Source: Tipula vernalis (Eukaryota; Arthropoda; Insecta; Diptera; Tipulidae). Taken from it: DNA of 64,000 bases. Below the pieces are notes generated by a model that saw nothing but the letters and a program-made list of their open reading frames with translations, was not told the origin of the DNA and did no database searches. The stretch spans positions 349,847,034-349,911,033 of the forward strand of contig OY282558.1 in the NCBI GenBank assembly GCA_958295665.1, in the 5' to 3' direction. Made by a program: the position numbers and the translations under genes. How positions within the stretch are numbered: position 1 is the stretch's first letter; the number at the start of each line of letters is the position of its first letter. Below are positions 12,395-22,575 of this stretch, one piece after another.

Positions 12395-12406
12395 GTCAAT
12401 GGCCTT
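12395..12406 (+). repeat. Target-site duplication of the LOA LINE (5' side)
   Basis: GTCAATGGCCTT, the second copy of the LINE target site. It is also codon sequence of the interrupted transposase-like gene. Confidence 0.85.
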
Positions 12407-12840
12407 AAATTTTTGATAAATATTTTCACCGCTCCTTTTTTTAATAAAAATTTGTTACTGCTACGGTCACCTCCACGAGTTTCAACTGGCAGAGAACGTT
12501 TATTAAAGACACGTTTGCATACGCCAATTACTCGATATCTGCTGATATTTAGTATGTCTGTAAACGCTTTTTGGCAAACCCGTACAATCCCGCCATTTGT
12601 TTTTCGAACGAAGCGTTGAATGGTGATAGCTCTATTGAGAACAGATCCAGTCTTCTTGCGATTGGTTCTAGTCGGTAATTTGACTTCGCAGCACGTTAAG
12701 ATAAATTTATCTTGTTCTATCTTATTTTTCGAAATGTAAAATGATTTAGAAAATTTTAAAGCATCCTTCATATTTAAACTACCACAATTTAAGGCTGAAC
12801 CAGCATGACGACATTGTGGCATTTTAGGGGGATCCGTCAT
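12395..12840 (-). pseudogene. Transposase-like protein, N-terminal half
   Basis: The frame starts MTDPPKMPQCRHAGSALNCG at 12840 and runs to the LINE junction. Family-typical segments include NGGIVRVCQKAFTDILNISR and LPVETRGGDRSSNKF, which precede the HYCRS-type segment found on the far side of the LINE at about 7600. Reading across the 12-bp duplicated target site joins the two halves in a sensible order (FIKNLRPLT, then LHYCRSKNVG). The ATG at 12838-12840 is preceded by AT-rich sequence, so this start is plausible. The apparent frame continuing to 12337 is LINE sequence, not part of the gene. Confidence 0.7.
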
Positions 12841-13213
12841 TTTGTTGTATCTTTTAGGAAATTACAATTTATTTAAAACAATTTAGGAAATTACAATTTA
12901 CAATAAAATTAATTTAAAAGACTTAAATCCAAACCTGATTTTTTTTTCTAATTCTCGTTTCCGTTTAAGAGTGTTTCTTATTTAAAATCCGTTTTCTGGG
13001 TTTAGATCCCGATTCATAAATCCCCATTACCATACCAACACTACCCATATTTTCATATATGATTATTTTATTACACTATTATATTCACATTTACCGTTAA
13101 TAAATCAAAAGGCACAAAAATTAAAGTTTAATGGCACTTCTGTCCCTTAAGAACAATCTTATCAAACTAACCAAAATACAAACTAAAACTAAAACGAGCC
13201 AAAAAAAAAACAT

Positions 13214-13407
13214 TCAAGGAATTGTGTTGTTTTGTATATCAAATTACATACGTAATATCTCAATTTGAAGGAATTGGTTGTTTTTGATTATAACCTTAGT
13301 AAGGATTTATTAATTTTTGATACCAAATTTATGAAGGAGTTAGTGGTTTTTGCAACTAACTACAATTTTCAAATAAATTTTTCTCGAGGAATTACACAAT
13401 TTTATGC
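13214..13407 (+). repeat. Subterminal repeats of the split transposon
   Basis: Four degenerate copies of a motif near AAGGAATTGGTTGTTTTTG occur at 13214, 13267, 13333 and 13385, spaced 53, 66 and 52 bp. They sit just inside the right terminal inverted repeat. Such arrays often bind transposase; that role is inference. Confidence 0.4.
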
Positions 13408-13483
13408 ATTTTTTTTTTGTTTTATTATATAGATATAGTAGTCATCAATCGTTTGGCATCTTTACTTAAAATTTTTTATTTTT

Positions 13484-13515
13484 TGGAGTTATGGGGTTTT
13501 GAAAATAATCGACAC
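13484..13515 (-). repeat. Right terminal inverted repeat of the split transposon
   Basis: Reverse complement begins GTGTCGATTATTTTCAAAAC and ends CATAACTCCA, matching 6156-6187 with about two substitutions. Confidence 0.75.
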
Positions 13516-13555
13516 TCTATTGTTTGTCATATTTTTGGGGAGGTTTAAAATTATT

Positions 13556-16500
13556 TTATTCTTTTACAATAAATTAATTACATATTATGATTTACATATT
13601 TTTTGTATTGATTTTTTTTTATTTACAAAATATGCCAACATGTAGGCGAGACCAATATTTATTTACTTCACAACGTAAAAACATGAATAAACTGAAAGCT
13701 AAAATTAATCCCAAAAAGAATTTCCCTTTCAACAGAGCTTATTTTGCATTTCACTTCTCTCCTACCATAATTAATAAAGCTTATTAAGAATTTAATTTTG
13801 TCTGTCTGTAAATCAATTGATTTTTATGGCTTTTTATTGTCAAATATATTAATTGTTTATGACAATCCCAATATTTTCGATTTGGTAAATCAGAAAAATA
13901 AAGAGGTCAATCTCTCATAACATATCTATTGAAAAAAATAGAAATATCATTCCTCTCTTCCCCATAATTTACATAAAGACAATTTAAATTCTTAATAAAT
14001 ATTCGTGTGAGCATAATATTCACACACAAATGAGATTTCTCCATGGGCTTTTGATGTAGTGAATATAATTCACTATGTCAGTACGTTCTGGCCAGATACT
14101 TTCTACCAACAATCACGAGTTTCTTCTTTATAAGACAATCGTGGACTTTCCCGCTTGACCACCGCTTGTCCTATATAAAGCTTGTTCTGTCAAAATAAAT
14201 TATTTCTGGTGCCTTATGGTTGTGGTTTTTTGTTTCGATGTATTTTATAAATTTTAGATAAGCTGGGCAAATTGTCAATGCCCCTTCTCAATCCGAGGAT
14301 ATTTTACTACTCTGTTAGAAAAAGTAAATCGATCTGTACCGAAAATAACTATTTTTCGCCAATAAAAATGGCATCAATCTTAATTAATGTTCTTAAAAAT
14401 CTAAATGTCCACCCAATGCTCTATATTTAGGTACAATATATCACCGCAACGATGACATAGTTTCACATAAATAATTTAATAAGCCTATGACCTTTTGAAC
14501 GCTATATTAACACAAACTACAATTATAAATAATAAAGGTATAAATTGGACTGGAAAGTAAATAGAAAAAAAAATTACAAAATTTATTGCCGTGTTAAATG
14601 TTTGTACATTTTTGGCGTAAAAATAGCCAAGCGACCATTATGAACAAAAATCACAAAAAAAAAAGTTTTGTATTGGTCATTAAGAAATACGATAACAACA
14701 ACAAAAACAACAACAAAAACGATACAAGTTTATTTTATTATTTTTCGAAACTTTCTGTGTATGTGACAATGTGACCACCAGTGGTACACAAAAATCCTAA
14801 TGAACTTTTAATGATTGTTAATTTATGTAGAAAAACTCCAATAAAATCTTTACAATTTTCGAATTTTTGCCATACAATAACTTTCATGTCATAGTCATTT
14901 TTACAGTCATGTACATGTATAAATATCTAATATTAGGGCGCGGAGGGTCGCTTGATTTATAAAAAGACAACGACAAATAATACAATAAAAAAAACTAAAG
15001 TAGTTTAAGCGTTTATCAATATAATAACAGCCACGAATACTTTAGTGGTCTATTTCCATCGTTATTCATATAGATTTCGTGACGCGCGATATCTATCCCT
15101 CGATTGCATAATACCCGAAAATCGCCTTGAAATGTCTCGCTTGCTGCTGCTTGAGACGCTAATTGATTTTCCATTCTTGGTCGATTGTCATTAAATAATT
15201 TATTTTATTAATTTATCATTTTTCTTTTGGTTTATTTATTTAAAGATTGTGTATAAATTTAAAACCCATAAAATGCCAAAACATAACGAAAATATTGATT
15301 ATTGTTTAATGGAAATGTTTTTCGTATGAATTATAAACACACCTGAGTAATATTGTGTACTTTAACAATTGTAACACGCACTAGAAGTTTCCATCATTCA
15401 AAAATGGCAACAACATTATTTCTCTGATTCTAACAAAATTTAGTTAAATGTGCTGCGGGAAATCAATAAATAAAAAAAATCTAGAGATGCATGCAATTAA
15501 ATTGGTTATCATTGGGCATCATATAAATCAGAAGCGGGAATACGCTCTTCACTAAAATGTTTTTAGGTTCGTCCAAATTTTTTAAAAGCTTAAGCGGAGA
15601 GCTCCAATATCGTTATCGGGAGTCCAAATCATCCTGTAAGTGTGTTGGGCCAAGACGGCCAATATTCATCAAACGGAATATTATTGGATCATTATTCTCA
15701 CTTAACGTCGAATAACAGCCTTTAGTGCATGCTACCAAGGACCTATGACTTCGTAATTCGGCGCATCCGCGGAAACCGAGAATGGTTTTTGATTTTATCG
15801 AAAAGAATAGCTTTAGACAACACAAATTTCATTTCTTTTCTCCTGCTATAGGGCATGCGGTTATTATTGATTTGAAATTCCTCTTGAAATTTTCATTTTG
15901 CAGTTGCATTGTCAGAAGCCACATTTCATGACTAACATGGTGACTACCATGTGCCACTTTCGGTGTTCTTTTTTTCACTAAAACGCTTGCTGATGCTTAG
16001 GCAGACCACTATGTTTTCATATTAATATCAAACGATTTATTGTCTTTAGAATAAGATGCTTTATAAAAATAAGGAAGGCTGTTTTCAAAATTTGAATAAT
16101 TTTCTAAAAACCTGGTTTTTTAAAAATAATAATTTAAAAATAAATCGATTTGCCGGAATTGATTAATTTATAAACGAGTCCTGATTACAGTTAAAGCAAA
16201 AACTTCGGAATGTATTATGTCAACAGAGTTTCCAACTCATTTCTGACCCACCCAGATCATTCCTAGCAAAGTATATTCTTCTCCGCATACTTGTTAACAG
16301 ATTTTCATAGTTTATTGATGTTGTAGAATAAATTCTTTATTTTCGTCTTAATGTTCAATAAAATCCATTACTGGCAGAATTTCAGTCTGACGATTTATTT
16401 TCATTATTTGCCCTTATCGGAAATCAGCATTTAGTTTGAAACAAATTGGAAAAGAATTAAGTTGCCGAGATTATCTTGTATCTGGATATATTCATCAGGT

Positions 16501-16990
16501 ATTAATCAAACCAACCTCCCTTTCATATATCTGTTGAACCATAAACTAATTCTGACTCATACTGATTAAATTAAATTAATTTTGCTTGGGAGTAAGGGGA
16601 ACTTCGGTTGTCATTGCTGACCCCCTTTGGACTCTAAATGGCTAACGCATGGAAGACTAAAGTTATGAGCGTGCAACAACTCAAGTTTCTTTAAAGAAGT
16701 TACGGGATTGCATCGTACTTTAAGAACTAGATAAACAGGCGTTTCGGACTTAGACTGAACACCTAATATTAGAGGGTTTGGTAAGCATTTGCATGCCTTA
16801 AATTTCTTCAAGTGTATAAAAATATGAATGTGTAAACCATGATGATCCGTATTCTTAGTATTAATGGAAAGTATACATAACCGCTTAATATAAACGGTAA
16901 CGTATGTACATCGTACCGGATTATCGTTTGTCCAATTCAAAAAGTTTAACTTGAGTCTGGCTCATCAGTTCAAGCGATCTTAGTAGTAAA
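13556..16990. other. AT-rich stretch without recognisable gene
   Basis: About 3.4 kb without a recognisable coding region. Minus-strand open frames at 15613-15825 and 16611-16940 are in slightly less AT-rich sequence but show no familiar motif. A small palindrome (TAGTGAATATAATTCACTA) lies near 14060. Confidence 0.55.
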
Positions 16991-17002
16991 TAGTAAAGGG
17001 TG

Positions 17003-17370
17003 ACCGAGCAAACGGCGCAGTGGTTAAAGCTGCGGCGGTTGGATCGGGAGGTACCGGGTTCGAATCCCTATAGGGGCGGGATGCAAAAGGGATTTTTCAT
17101 CATCTGATTACGATCGGTGATGACGATGAACACAACTATGACCCCCTGTTGAGAGTGCGGAATCCATGGGCCGACCCACCTTTCATGTCAGCACTATAGG
17201 TTGGCATGAAGCAATGCAATGTGCAGGTGGTTTAAACGAAAACTGGTCTATAGCCGTACGTCCTCGATTTGGCCACTAAAGGCGTAAGGTAGGACGTAAA
17301 AAGCGAACTGCGAAAGAGTTGGGAGTGCCTCGAGCCCCAGAACAGATTGCAGGGACAAAAACAAACAAAC
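17003..17370 (+). mobile_element. tRNA-derived SINE, copy 1
   Basis: The head has RNA polymerase III box A-like (GGCGCAGTGGTT) and box B (GGTTCGAATCC) sequences, followed by a body of about 290 bp and an (AAAC)n-type tail. The 11-bp duplication AGTAAAGGGTG lies at 16992-17002 and 17371-17381. That target is the terminal repeat of the mariner element, so the SINE landed ten bases inside it. Related copies are at 21537-21866 and 30340-30545. Confidence 0.85.
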
Positions 17371-17404
17371 AGTAAAGGGTGTCCCAATTTAAGGTTATTT
17401 TGCC

Positions 17405-17590
17405 ATGTATTTGCCACCATTTATAATTTTTATACTACAGTGTCATATGTTCCGGTTTTTAAAATTGAAGAGATATACGATTGAACAACGCGTATTTAGT
17501 CCTAAAGATTATTTTAAATATGGTAAAAATTATGCAGAAGTTGCAAGAAAGTTTGTACAGAATATGGAAGAGAAAATTGGCATATTATAA
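17405..17590 (+). pseudogene. Mariner-like transposase, N-terminal piece
   Basis: The frame contains KRYTIEQRVFSPKDYFKYGK followed by NYAEVARKF, which matches the first helix-turn-helix of IS630/mariner-type insect transposases (usually RYTxEQRxFIVKxYYKNGES-like). It soon ends at TAA (17588-17590), and the Penelope-like element begins shortly after. The ATG at 17447 lies nearer the expected protein start than the one at 17405. It would have bound the terminal repeats. Confidence 0.7.
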
Positions 17591-17730
17591 ACGAAATCCA
17601 TAATTCCAGTGTTTGTGGATATTTCACTTTAAATTAATAAAATACAATCAATACAATTTTAAATATTTATTTTATTATTATATTTTTTGAGAATAAGTGC
17701 TCCTTATTGTGAAATAGTTTCTTATTTTGC

Positions 17731-17772
17731 TGCAAGATCGATTTCGATGCTATAGCATCATCGTCAGTTGAC
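17731..17772 (-). ncRNA. Hammerhead-ribozyme-like motif in Penelope-like element 1
   Basis: On the minus strand the order is: a short helix I strand, CTGACGA plus one T, a stem-loop GATGC-TATA-GCATC, GAAA, TCGA, TC, then TTG. CTGANGA and GAAA are the hammerhead core strands. The segment around TCGA (ATCGAT) is self-complementary, as in minimal hammerheads that act as dimers. Penelope-like elements are known to carry hammerheads in their terminal repeats. The extra T before helix II and a weak helix I leave activity uncertain. Confidence 0.5.
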
Positions 17773-17879
17773 TTACTTATTAAATTATTTCGTATTTTTC
17801 AATCCTTTTTATACTAAACTTTTTTGGAATTTCAATGGTTGCGCCGCACAATTTTTTTGATTCAGGAACGATTTTCTGG

Positions 17880-20065
17880 TTACGTTGATTGCATGTTGAT
17901 TATTAAATCGTATAGTTTATTTGTTGCAGTGTTTATTCTGTTGTTCAACATACATCGGTTGTCTTTATTTTTATATATTTCGAATTCTTCGGTTCGACTA
18001 AGCACATCCCCTTTCTTCATTCTATGTAGTACTTGTAAATTTGCTTCATAACTTGTATAATTATGCTGTGTAGAATTAATATGCTGAACGAATTTTGATT
18101 CAGGGTTGATTTTTCCGATTGATTTTACATGCTCCCTAAATCTTTCTTTAAAAGATCGGCCCATTTGTCCTAAATAAAATGCCTGACAATTTGAACATGT
18201 TAATTTGTACACCCCCGTATCCAAAGTTTCGTTACTCCTGTTCTTGATTAATTTGTCTAATTTATTATTGGTTTTGAGCGCCAGAGTATAACCAAAATGC
18301 TTAAAGACTTTTTGAATTTTTATACTAGTATGACTCTAATCCATACTTATATATTTTGTATCATCAACATCACAATTTAGATTGGTATACCCCCGATATT
18401 CCATTTCCCTCTTGCATCCATAATTCATCCTCTCTATATCTGCTGCTTGGTACCCATTTTGGTGAGCGATGTATTTAATGTTCCCCAGCTCTACATTGTA
18501 GTTTTCATCAGACATTGGAATACTGTTTAGCCTGTGGATCATATGGCGGTATGCTGCTATCTTTTGTTGATACGGGTGATGCGACTTTTGATGAATCGTT
18601 TGGCACGTTTGTGTAGGCTTTCTGAAAATTTTTGAATTTATGTTTTTGATTTAAATTTTTTATAGTCCAAAAAATTTTTTGATTTATTATTTCTAATGTG
18701 AATTTTAATTTTTTGTGGATTCCATTTAAATAATTATTAAGCTGGTTCAGCTGTCTGCTCGTTCCAGTAAACAATATCAATATGTCATCCACATATTTAT
18801 GCCAATATTGGATTTTTCCGAAAAACTGATTTCTATCGTTCAAAATATACGTGTTTTCAATATGATTTAAAAATATATTGGCCAAGGTAACGGATAATGG
18901 GTTTCCCATAGATAGACCATCTTTTTGAATATAGAATCTCTCTTCGTGTTTAAAATAATTTTGACGTGTGATTTCTTCCAATAGCGCGATAACCTCGTTT
19001 ACGATACGTGCATCTATCCGTTTCTCCATCAAAATTCGTCTTGTAATTACTATTGTTTTCCGTTCCTCGGTATGTTTACCTCCTCAATTTTGTTCACCAG
19101 TTCTAAATTATTTTTGACGGAATGGTCATTTTCTATACAAATATTGTTATATAGCCATTAGTTCAAGTGTTTTGCAATTTTGAAGGCCGGCGCTGATGTG
19201 AAGTTTACGATAGGTCTCATTGGCATATCCACCTTATAAATTTTGGGCATGCCTCTGATTATCGGGATTGTTGGCTTAATCACTTTATTTAGTCGGATTT
19301 CTCTACTGCTCATAAAATGCCTCGACTTACTGATAACAGCCTTGATACTAACATTATATCTGGCCGTCGGGTCATCGTTACACTCCTGAATCCCGTTGTT
19401 TATAATGAACTCATCAATTTTCGTGTTGTATTCCCGTTTGCTCATTATTACGACTGTATTCCCTTTGTCTGCTTTAACAATCACCGCATCGTTGTTGCTT
19501 ATTTTGCTCCTTATGCTGATGGCCGTTTTATTCTCGCTATTATGTGTAGCTGGACCTTGACCAATTTCGTCCTTAATCTTGTCAACCACTATACTCCTAA
19601 TATCAGCTTGATGTTCTAAATTTGTTTTTGTGATAGCGTTCTCGATTCTCATTAAGACTCACCGTTGATTATTGGAATTGTTAAGTGGCGCTATATTGTA
19701 CTTCAGACCTTTTTCTAACAATGCTACCTCCTCATTGTCGAATTGAATATTTGTGTGGTTCTCAATCATATGGTGGAACTGATGGGTTGTAGTTGGTACA
19801 TTCGACGAATAATTTGCCATGTTGTTTCTCCCGGTAACTAGTGCTTTTAACTTCCTTCTTATGGTATACCTCTTGGCCTGCAATCTCGTTTCTACTAGCT
19901 CACTGACATGTTCTAATATTTCGACGTATTCTAAATAATGGAAATATCTAGCAATCCGTAACTGTAGATTGTATACTTCCCTTTGTTAATCTATTGATTT
20001 TCGTATATAGAATTTTGATCTCATTCTTTAACCACATCTTTTCCGCATGATTCGTTGAAAAATCC
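17880..20065 (-). pseudogene. Penelope-like RT/GIY-YIG polyprotein, degenerate
   Basis: Order on the minus strand: an N-terminal region (YNLQLRIARYFHYLEYVEIL, then LEKGLKYNIAPLN), an in-frame TGA at 19659-19661, VKADKGNTVVIMSKREYN, PTIPIIRGMPKIYKVDMPMR, and a stop near 19158. A deletion near 19030-19060 removes RT motif A with its aspartate. Then come YIQKDGLSMGNPLSVTLANI (motif B) and YWHKYVDDILILF (motif C). Frameshifts follow near 18670 and 18540. The GIY-YIG end reads TGVYKLTCSNCQAFYLGQMG. The element's protein would nick DNA and prime reverse transcription; this copy is inactive. Confidence 0.85.
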
Positions 20066-20082
20066 AATATTGGCATAGGTAT

Positions 20083-21006
20083 GTGGATGACATATTGATT
20101 TTGTTTACTGGAACGAGCAGACAGCTGAACCAGCTTAATAATTATTTAAATGGAATCCACAAAAAATTAAAATTCACATTAGAAATTGAAAATAATAAAT
20201 CTATAAATTTTTTGGACCTAACAATAAAAAATTTAAATCAAAAACATAAATTCCAAATTTTCAGAAAGCCTACACAAACGTGCCAAACGATTCATCAAAA
20301 GTCGCATCACCCGTATCAACAAAAGATAGCAGCATACCGCCATATGATCCACAGGCTAAACAGTATTCCAATGTCTGATGAAAACTACAATGTAGAGCTG
20401 GGGAACATTAAATACATCGCTCACCAAAATGGGTACCAAGCAGCAGATATAGAGAGGATGAATTATGGATGCAAGAGGGAAATGGAATATCGGGGGTATA
20501 CCAATCTAAATTGTGATGTTGATGATACAAAATATATAAGTATGGATTGGAGTCATACTAGTATAAAAATTCAAAAAGTCTTTAAGCATTTTGGTTATAC
20601 TCTGGCGCACAAAACCAATAATAATTTAGACAAATTAATCAAGGACAGGAGTAACGAAACTTTGGATACGGGGGTGTACAAATTAACATGTTCAAATTGT
20701 CAGGCATTTTATTTAGGACAAACGGGCCGATCTTTTAAAGAAAGATTTAGGGAGCATGTAAAATCAATCGGAAAAATCAACCCTGAATCAAAATTCGCTC
20801 AGCATATTAATTCTACACAGCATAATTATACAAGTTATGAAGCAAATTTACAAGTACTACATAGAATGAAGAAAACGGATGTGCTTTGTCGAACCGAAGA
20901 ATTCGAAATATATAAAAATAAAGACAACCGATGTATGTTTAACAACAGAATAAACACTGCAACAAATAAACTATACGATTTAATAATCAACATGCAATCA
21001 ACGTAA
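20083..21006 (+). pseudogene. Inverted copy of Penelope-like C-terminus (RT thumb and GIY-YIG)
   Basis: An open frame of 307 codons starts inside the RT catalytic motif (the preceding bases read YV, then DDILILF). It continues with SINFLDLTIKNLNQKHKF, HRLNSIPMSDENYN and the GIY-YIG nuclease (TGVYKLTCSNCQAFYLGQTG, SFKERFREHVKSIGK, EEFEIYKNKDNRCM). It is the inverted counterpart of 17880-18815. Unlike that copy it has no frameshift. Without the N-terminal RT it cannot make a full enzyme. Whether it is translated is unknown; no promoter is visible just upstream. Confidence 0.75.
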
Positions 21007-21113
21007 CCAGAAAATCGTTCCTGAATCAAAAAAATTGTGCGGCGCTTCCATTGAAATTCCAAAAAAGTTTAGTATAAAAAGGATTGAAAAATACGAAATA
21101 ATTTAATAAGTAA

Positions 21114-21155
21114 GTCAACTGGCGGTGATGCTATAGCATCGAAATCGATCTTGCA
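21114..21155 (+). ncRNA. Degenerate hammerhead-like motif, inverted copy
   Basis: This is the plus-strand counterpart of 17731-17772. The hairpin, GAAA, TCGA and TC are kept, but CTGACGA has become CTGGCGG. Loss of two core bases suggests this copy does not cleave. Confidence 0.5.
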
Positions 21156-21359
21156 GCAAAATAAGAAACTATTTCACAATAAGGAGCACTTATTCTCAAA
21201 AAATATAATAATAAAATAAATATTTAAATTGAATAAATGTTTAAAATTTTATTGATTGTATTTTATTAAAGAAAATTGTACATCAATTGCAGCCAATTTG
21301 CAGAAAATATTGCTGCTATAAGTATTATACTATACAAGATTCAGATAACTCAAAAAATA

Positions 21360-22380
21360 AAGCAATCAGACTTTGGATATCGTCATAATTTCGTTAATTG
21401 GGCCGTACATAAAAAAACTTGAAAATGCGAATTTTTTGCGATATTTTGACAAACCAAATTTTGAACTGGGCCAAAATTGTCGAATCTGGGGTGTAGAACA
21501 TCCACAAGAAATATAATGCAAAAACCGAAGCATCCAACCGAGCAAACGGCGCAGTGGTTAAAGCTGCGGCGGTTGGATCGGGAGGTACCGGGTTCGAATC
21601 CCTATAGGGGCGGGATGCAAAAGGATTTTTCATCATCTGATTACGATCGGTGATGAAAATGAACACATCTATGACCCCCTGTGGAGAGTGCAGAATCCAT
21701 GGGCCGACCCACTTTCATGTCAGCACTACAGGTTGGCATGAAGCAATGCAATGTGCAGGTGGTTTTCAAAGACGGATCTGTAGCCGCCCGTCCTCGATTT
21801 GGTTACTCCAGGCGTAAAGTAGGACGGTAAAAAAATAAATCAAGAAACAAACAAACAAACAAACCAAAGCATCCACAGAAAATGATTGTCTGGTGTGGTT
21901 TTTGGGATAGGTGAGTAATCGGACCGTGTTTTTTTAAACGAAACTGGGATTGCAGTTACTGCGATTATAGTTATTTTAAATGGACCTCGATATCGGAATA
22001 TAATTACGAATTTTTTGTTGGACGAATCGGAAGGAATGGATGTCCAGAATATGTGGTTTCAGCAGGACGATGCCACATGTCATGTAGCAACAGAAACCAT
22101 TTCCCGAAGTAATCGAATAATTTCCCGAAGAGGGAACATTAATTGGACGCCTAGATCATACGATCTAACAATCCTAGATTCTTTCATTAGGGGCTATTTG
22201 ACGGCAAAAGTCTATGCCAACGATTCGCCAACAATTGATGATCCAAAGGAGAATATTATTAATTGTATTCAAGAAATTGTTGGTAAAAGAATGGTACCTT
22301 GCGGGTGCAGCAGCAGAGGGAAGTCTCTAAAAAGACATTATTTACCATTACTAAACCGGAACCTTTATAATATCATTTGA
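21360..22380 (+). pseudogene. Mariner-like transposase, middle and C-terminal part
   Basis: Before SINE 2 the sequence reads FELGQNCRIWGVEHPQEIYA, and after it TENDCLVW, matching the catalytic-domain stretch around NCRIWGxENPH. From 22015 an open frame gives LDESEGMDVQNMWFQQDDAT, then CHVATETI, ISRRGNINWTPRSYDLTILD and, near the end, an SRG.SLKRHYLPLLN version of the usual C-terminus. In the family the motifs WFQQDGAxCHxA and WPPRSxDLTPLD carry two of the DDE/D acidic residues. Here GA became DA and the third-motif context is altered (ILD). It is a remnant, split by SINE 2 and separated from its N-terminus. Confidence 0.75.
21537..21866 (+). mobile_element. tRNA-derived SINE, copy 2
   Basis: Same head as copy 1 (box A GGCGCAGTGGTT, box B GGTTCGAATCC) and a closely similar body, ending in (ACAA)n. 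It is flanked by the 9-bp duplication AAGCATCCA at 21528-21536 and 21867-21875, which is mariner transposase coding sequence. It lacks part of the 3' body seen in copy 1 before the tail. Confidence 0.85.
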
Positions 22381-22406
22381 AATACAAGTTTAGACATCTA
22401 AAAGTT

Positions 22407-22432
22407 AACCTTAAATTGAAACACCCTTTACA
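22407..22432 (-). repeat. Right terminal inverted repeat of the mariner-like element
   Basis: Reverse complement starts GTAAAGGGTGTTTCAATTTA, matching the left end of the element with two substitutions. Confidence 0.75.
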
Positions 22433-22575
22433 TAATTTTACAACTTTATTGTTTGCAAAAGGGCTGAACTAGATTTTTTTTTGTTAAATTATAATTTTGG
22501 TTCTACATGTCACTATTTCCTGATTTCTCAGGTTTAGGTTAAAAATTATCGACAATTGATGTAACACTGGATGAT

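Larger units (their letters stand above)
6156..13515 (-). mobile_element. Unclassified DDE-type DNA transposon, split by a LINE
   Basis: An inverted repeat of 32 bp with about 30 matches lies at 6156-6187 and 13484-13515 (both begin GTGTCGAxTATTTTCAAAA when read inward), with weaker similarity continuing outward. Between the repeats lie two halves of one minus-strand gene (12840 to 12395 and 7614 to 6513), separated by a LOA LINE. Without the LINE the element is about 2.6 kb. The protein belongs to a family with a DGCGAQNKN motif that is common in arthropod and cnidarian genomes; I cannot assign the transposon superfamily from memory. The outer ends and TSD are not resolved. Confidence 0.7.
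17634..21269 (-). mobile_element. Penelope-like element 1, with inverted terminal copy
   Basis: The gene runs on the minus strand from about 20065 to 17880. A plus-strand inverted copy of its 3' part occupies about 20068-21269. The inverted arms (17634 to about 18815 and 20068 to 21269) are about 1.2 kb and close in sequence. The outer ends match as TTAATAAAATACAATCAATA and its complement, with a small insertion near 21225-21245. Reverse transcriptase plus GIY-YIG endonuclease and the inverted pseudo-LTR layout define Penelope-like elements. It is inserted in the mariner element; a TSD was not resolved. Confidence 0.85.
16993..22432 (+). mobile_element. Tc1/mariner-like transposon with three internal insertions
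   Basis: The left terminus (GTAAAGGGTG at 16993-17002, continued after the SINE as GTGTCCCAATTTAAGGTTA) matches the reverse complement of the right terminus at 22407-22432 over about 26 bp with two mismatches. Inside are transposase pieces at 17405-17590, 21360-21530 and 21880-22380. A SINE in the left terminal repeat, a Penelope-like element and a second SINE are inserted in it. A TA precedes the left end; the right end is followed by ATAA, so the TA duplication is not exact. Confidence 0.8.

Noticed and set aside
16611..16940. 109-codon minus-strand frame
   Set aside because: No known motif, no splice or promoter support, and adjacent to repeats; kept only as part of the unannotated interval.
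17003..17082. tRNA gene suggested by box A and box B
   Set aside because: The boxes are good but the sequence continues into a repeated body with an A-rich tail and a TSD, and the same head recurs at 21537. It is the head of a SINE.
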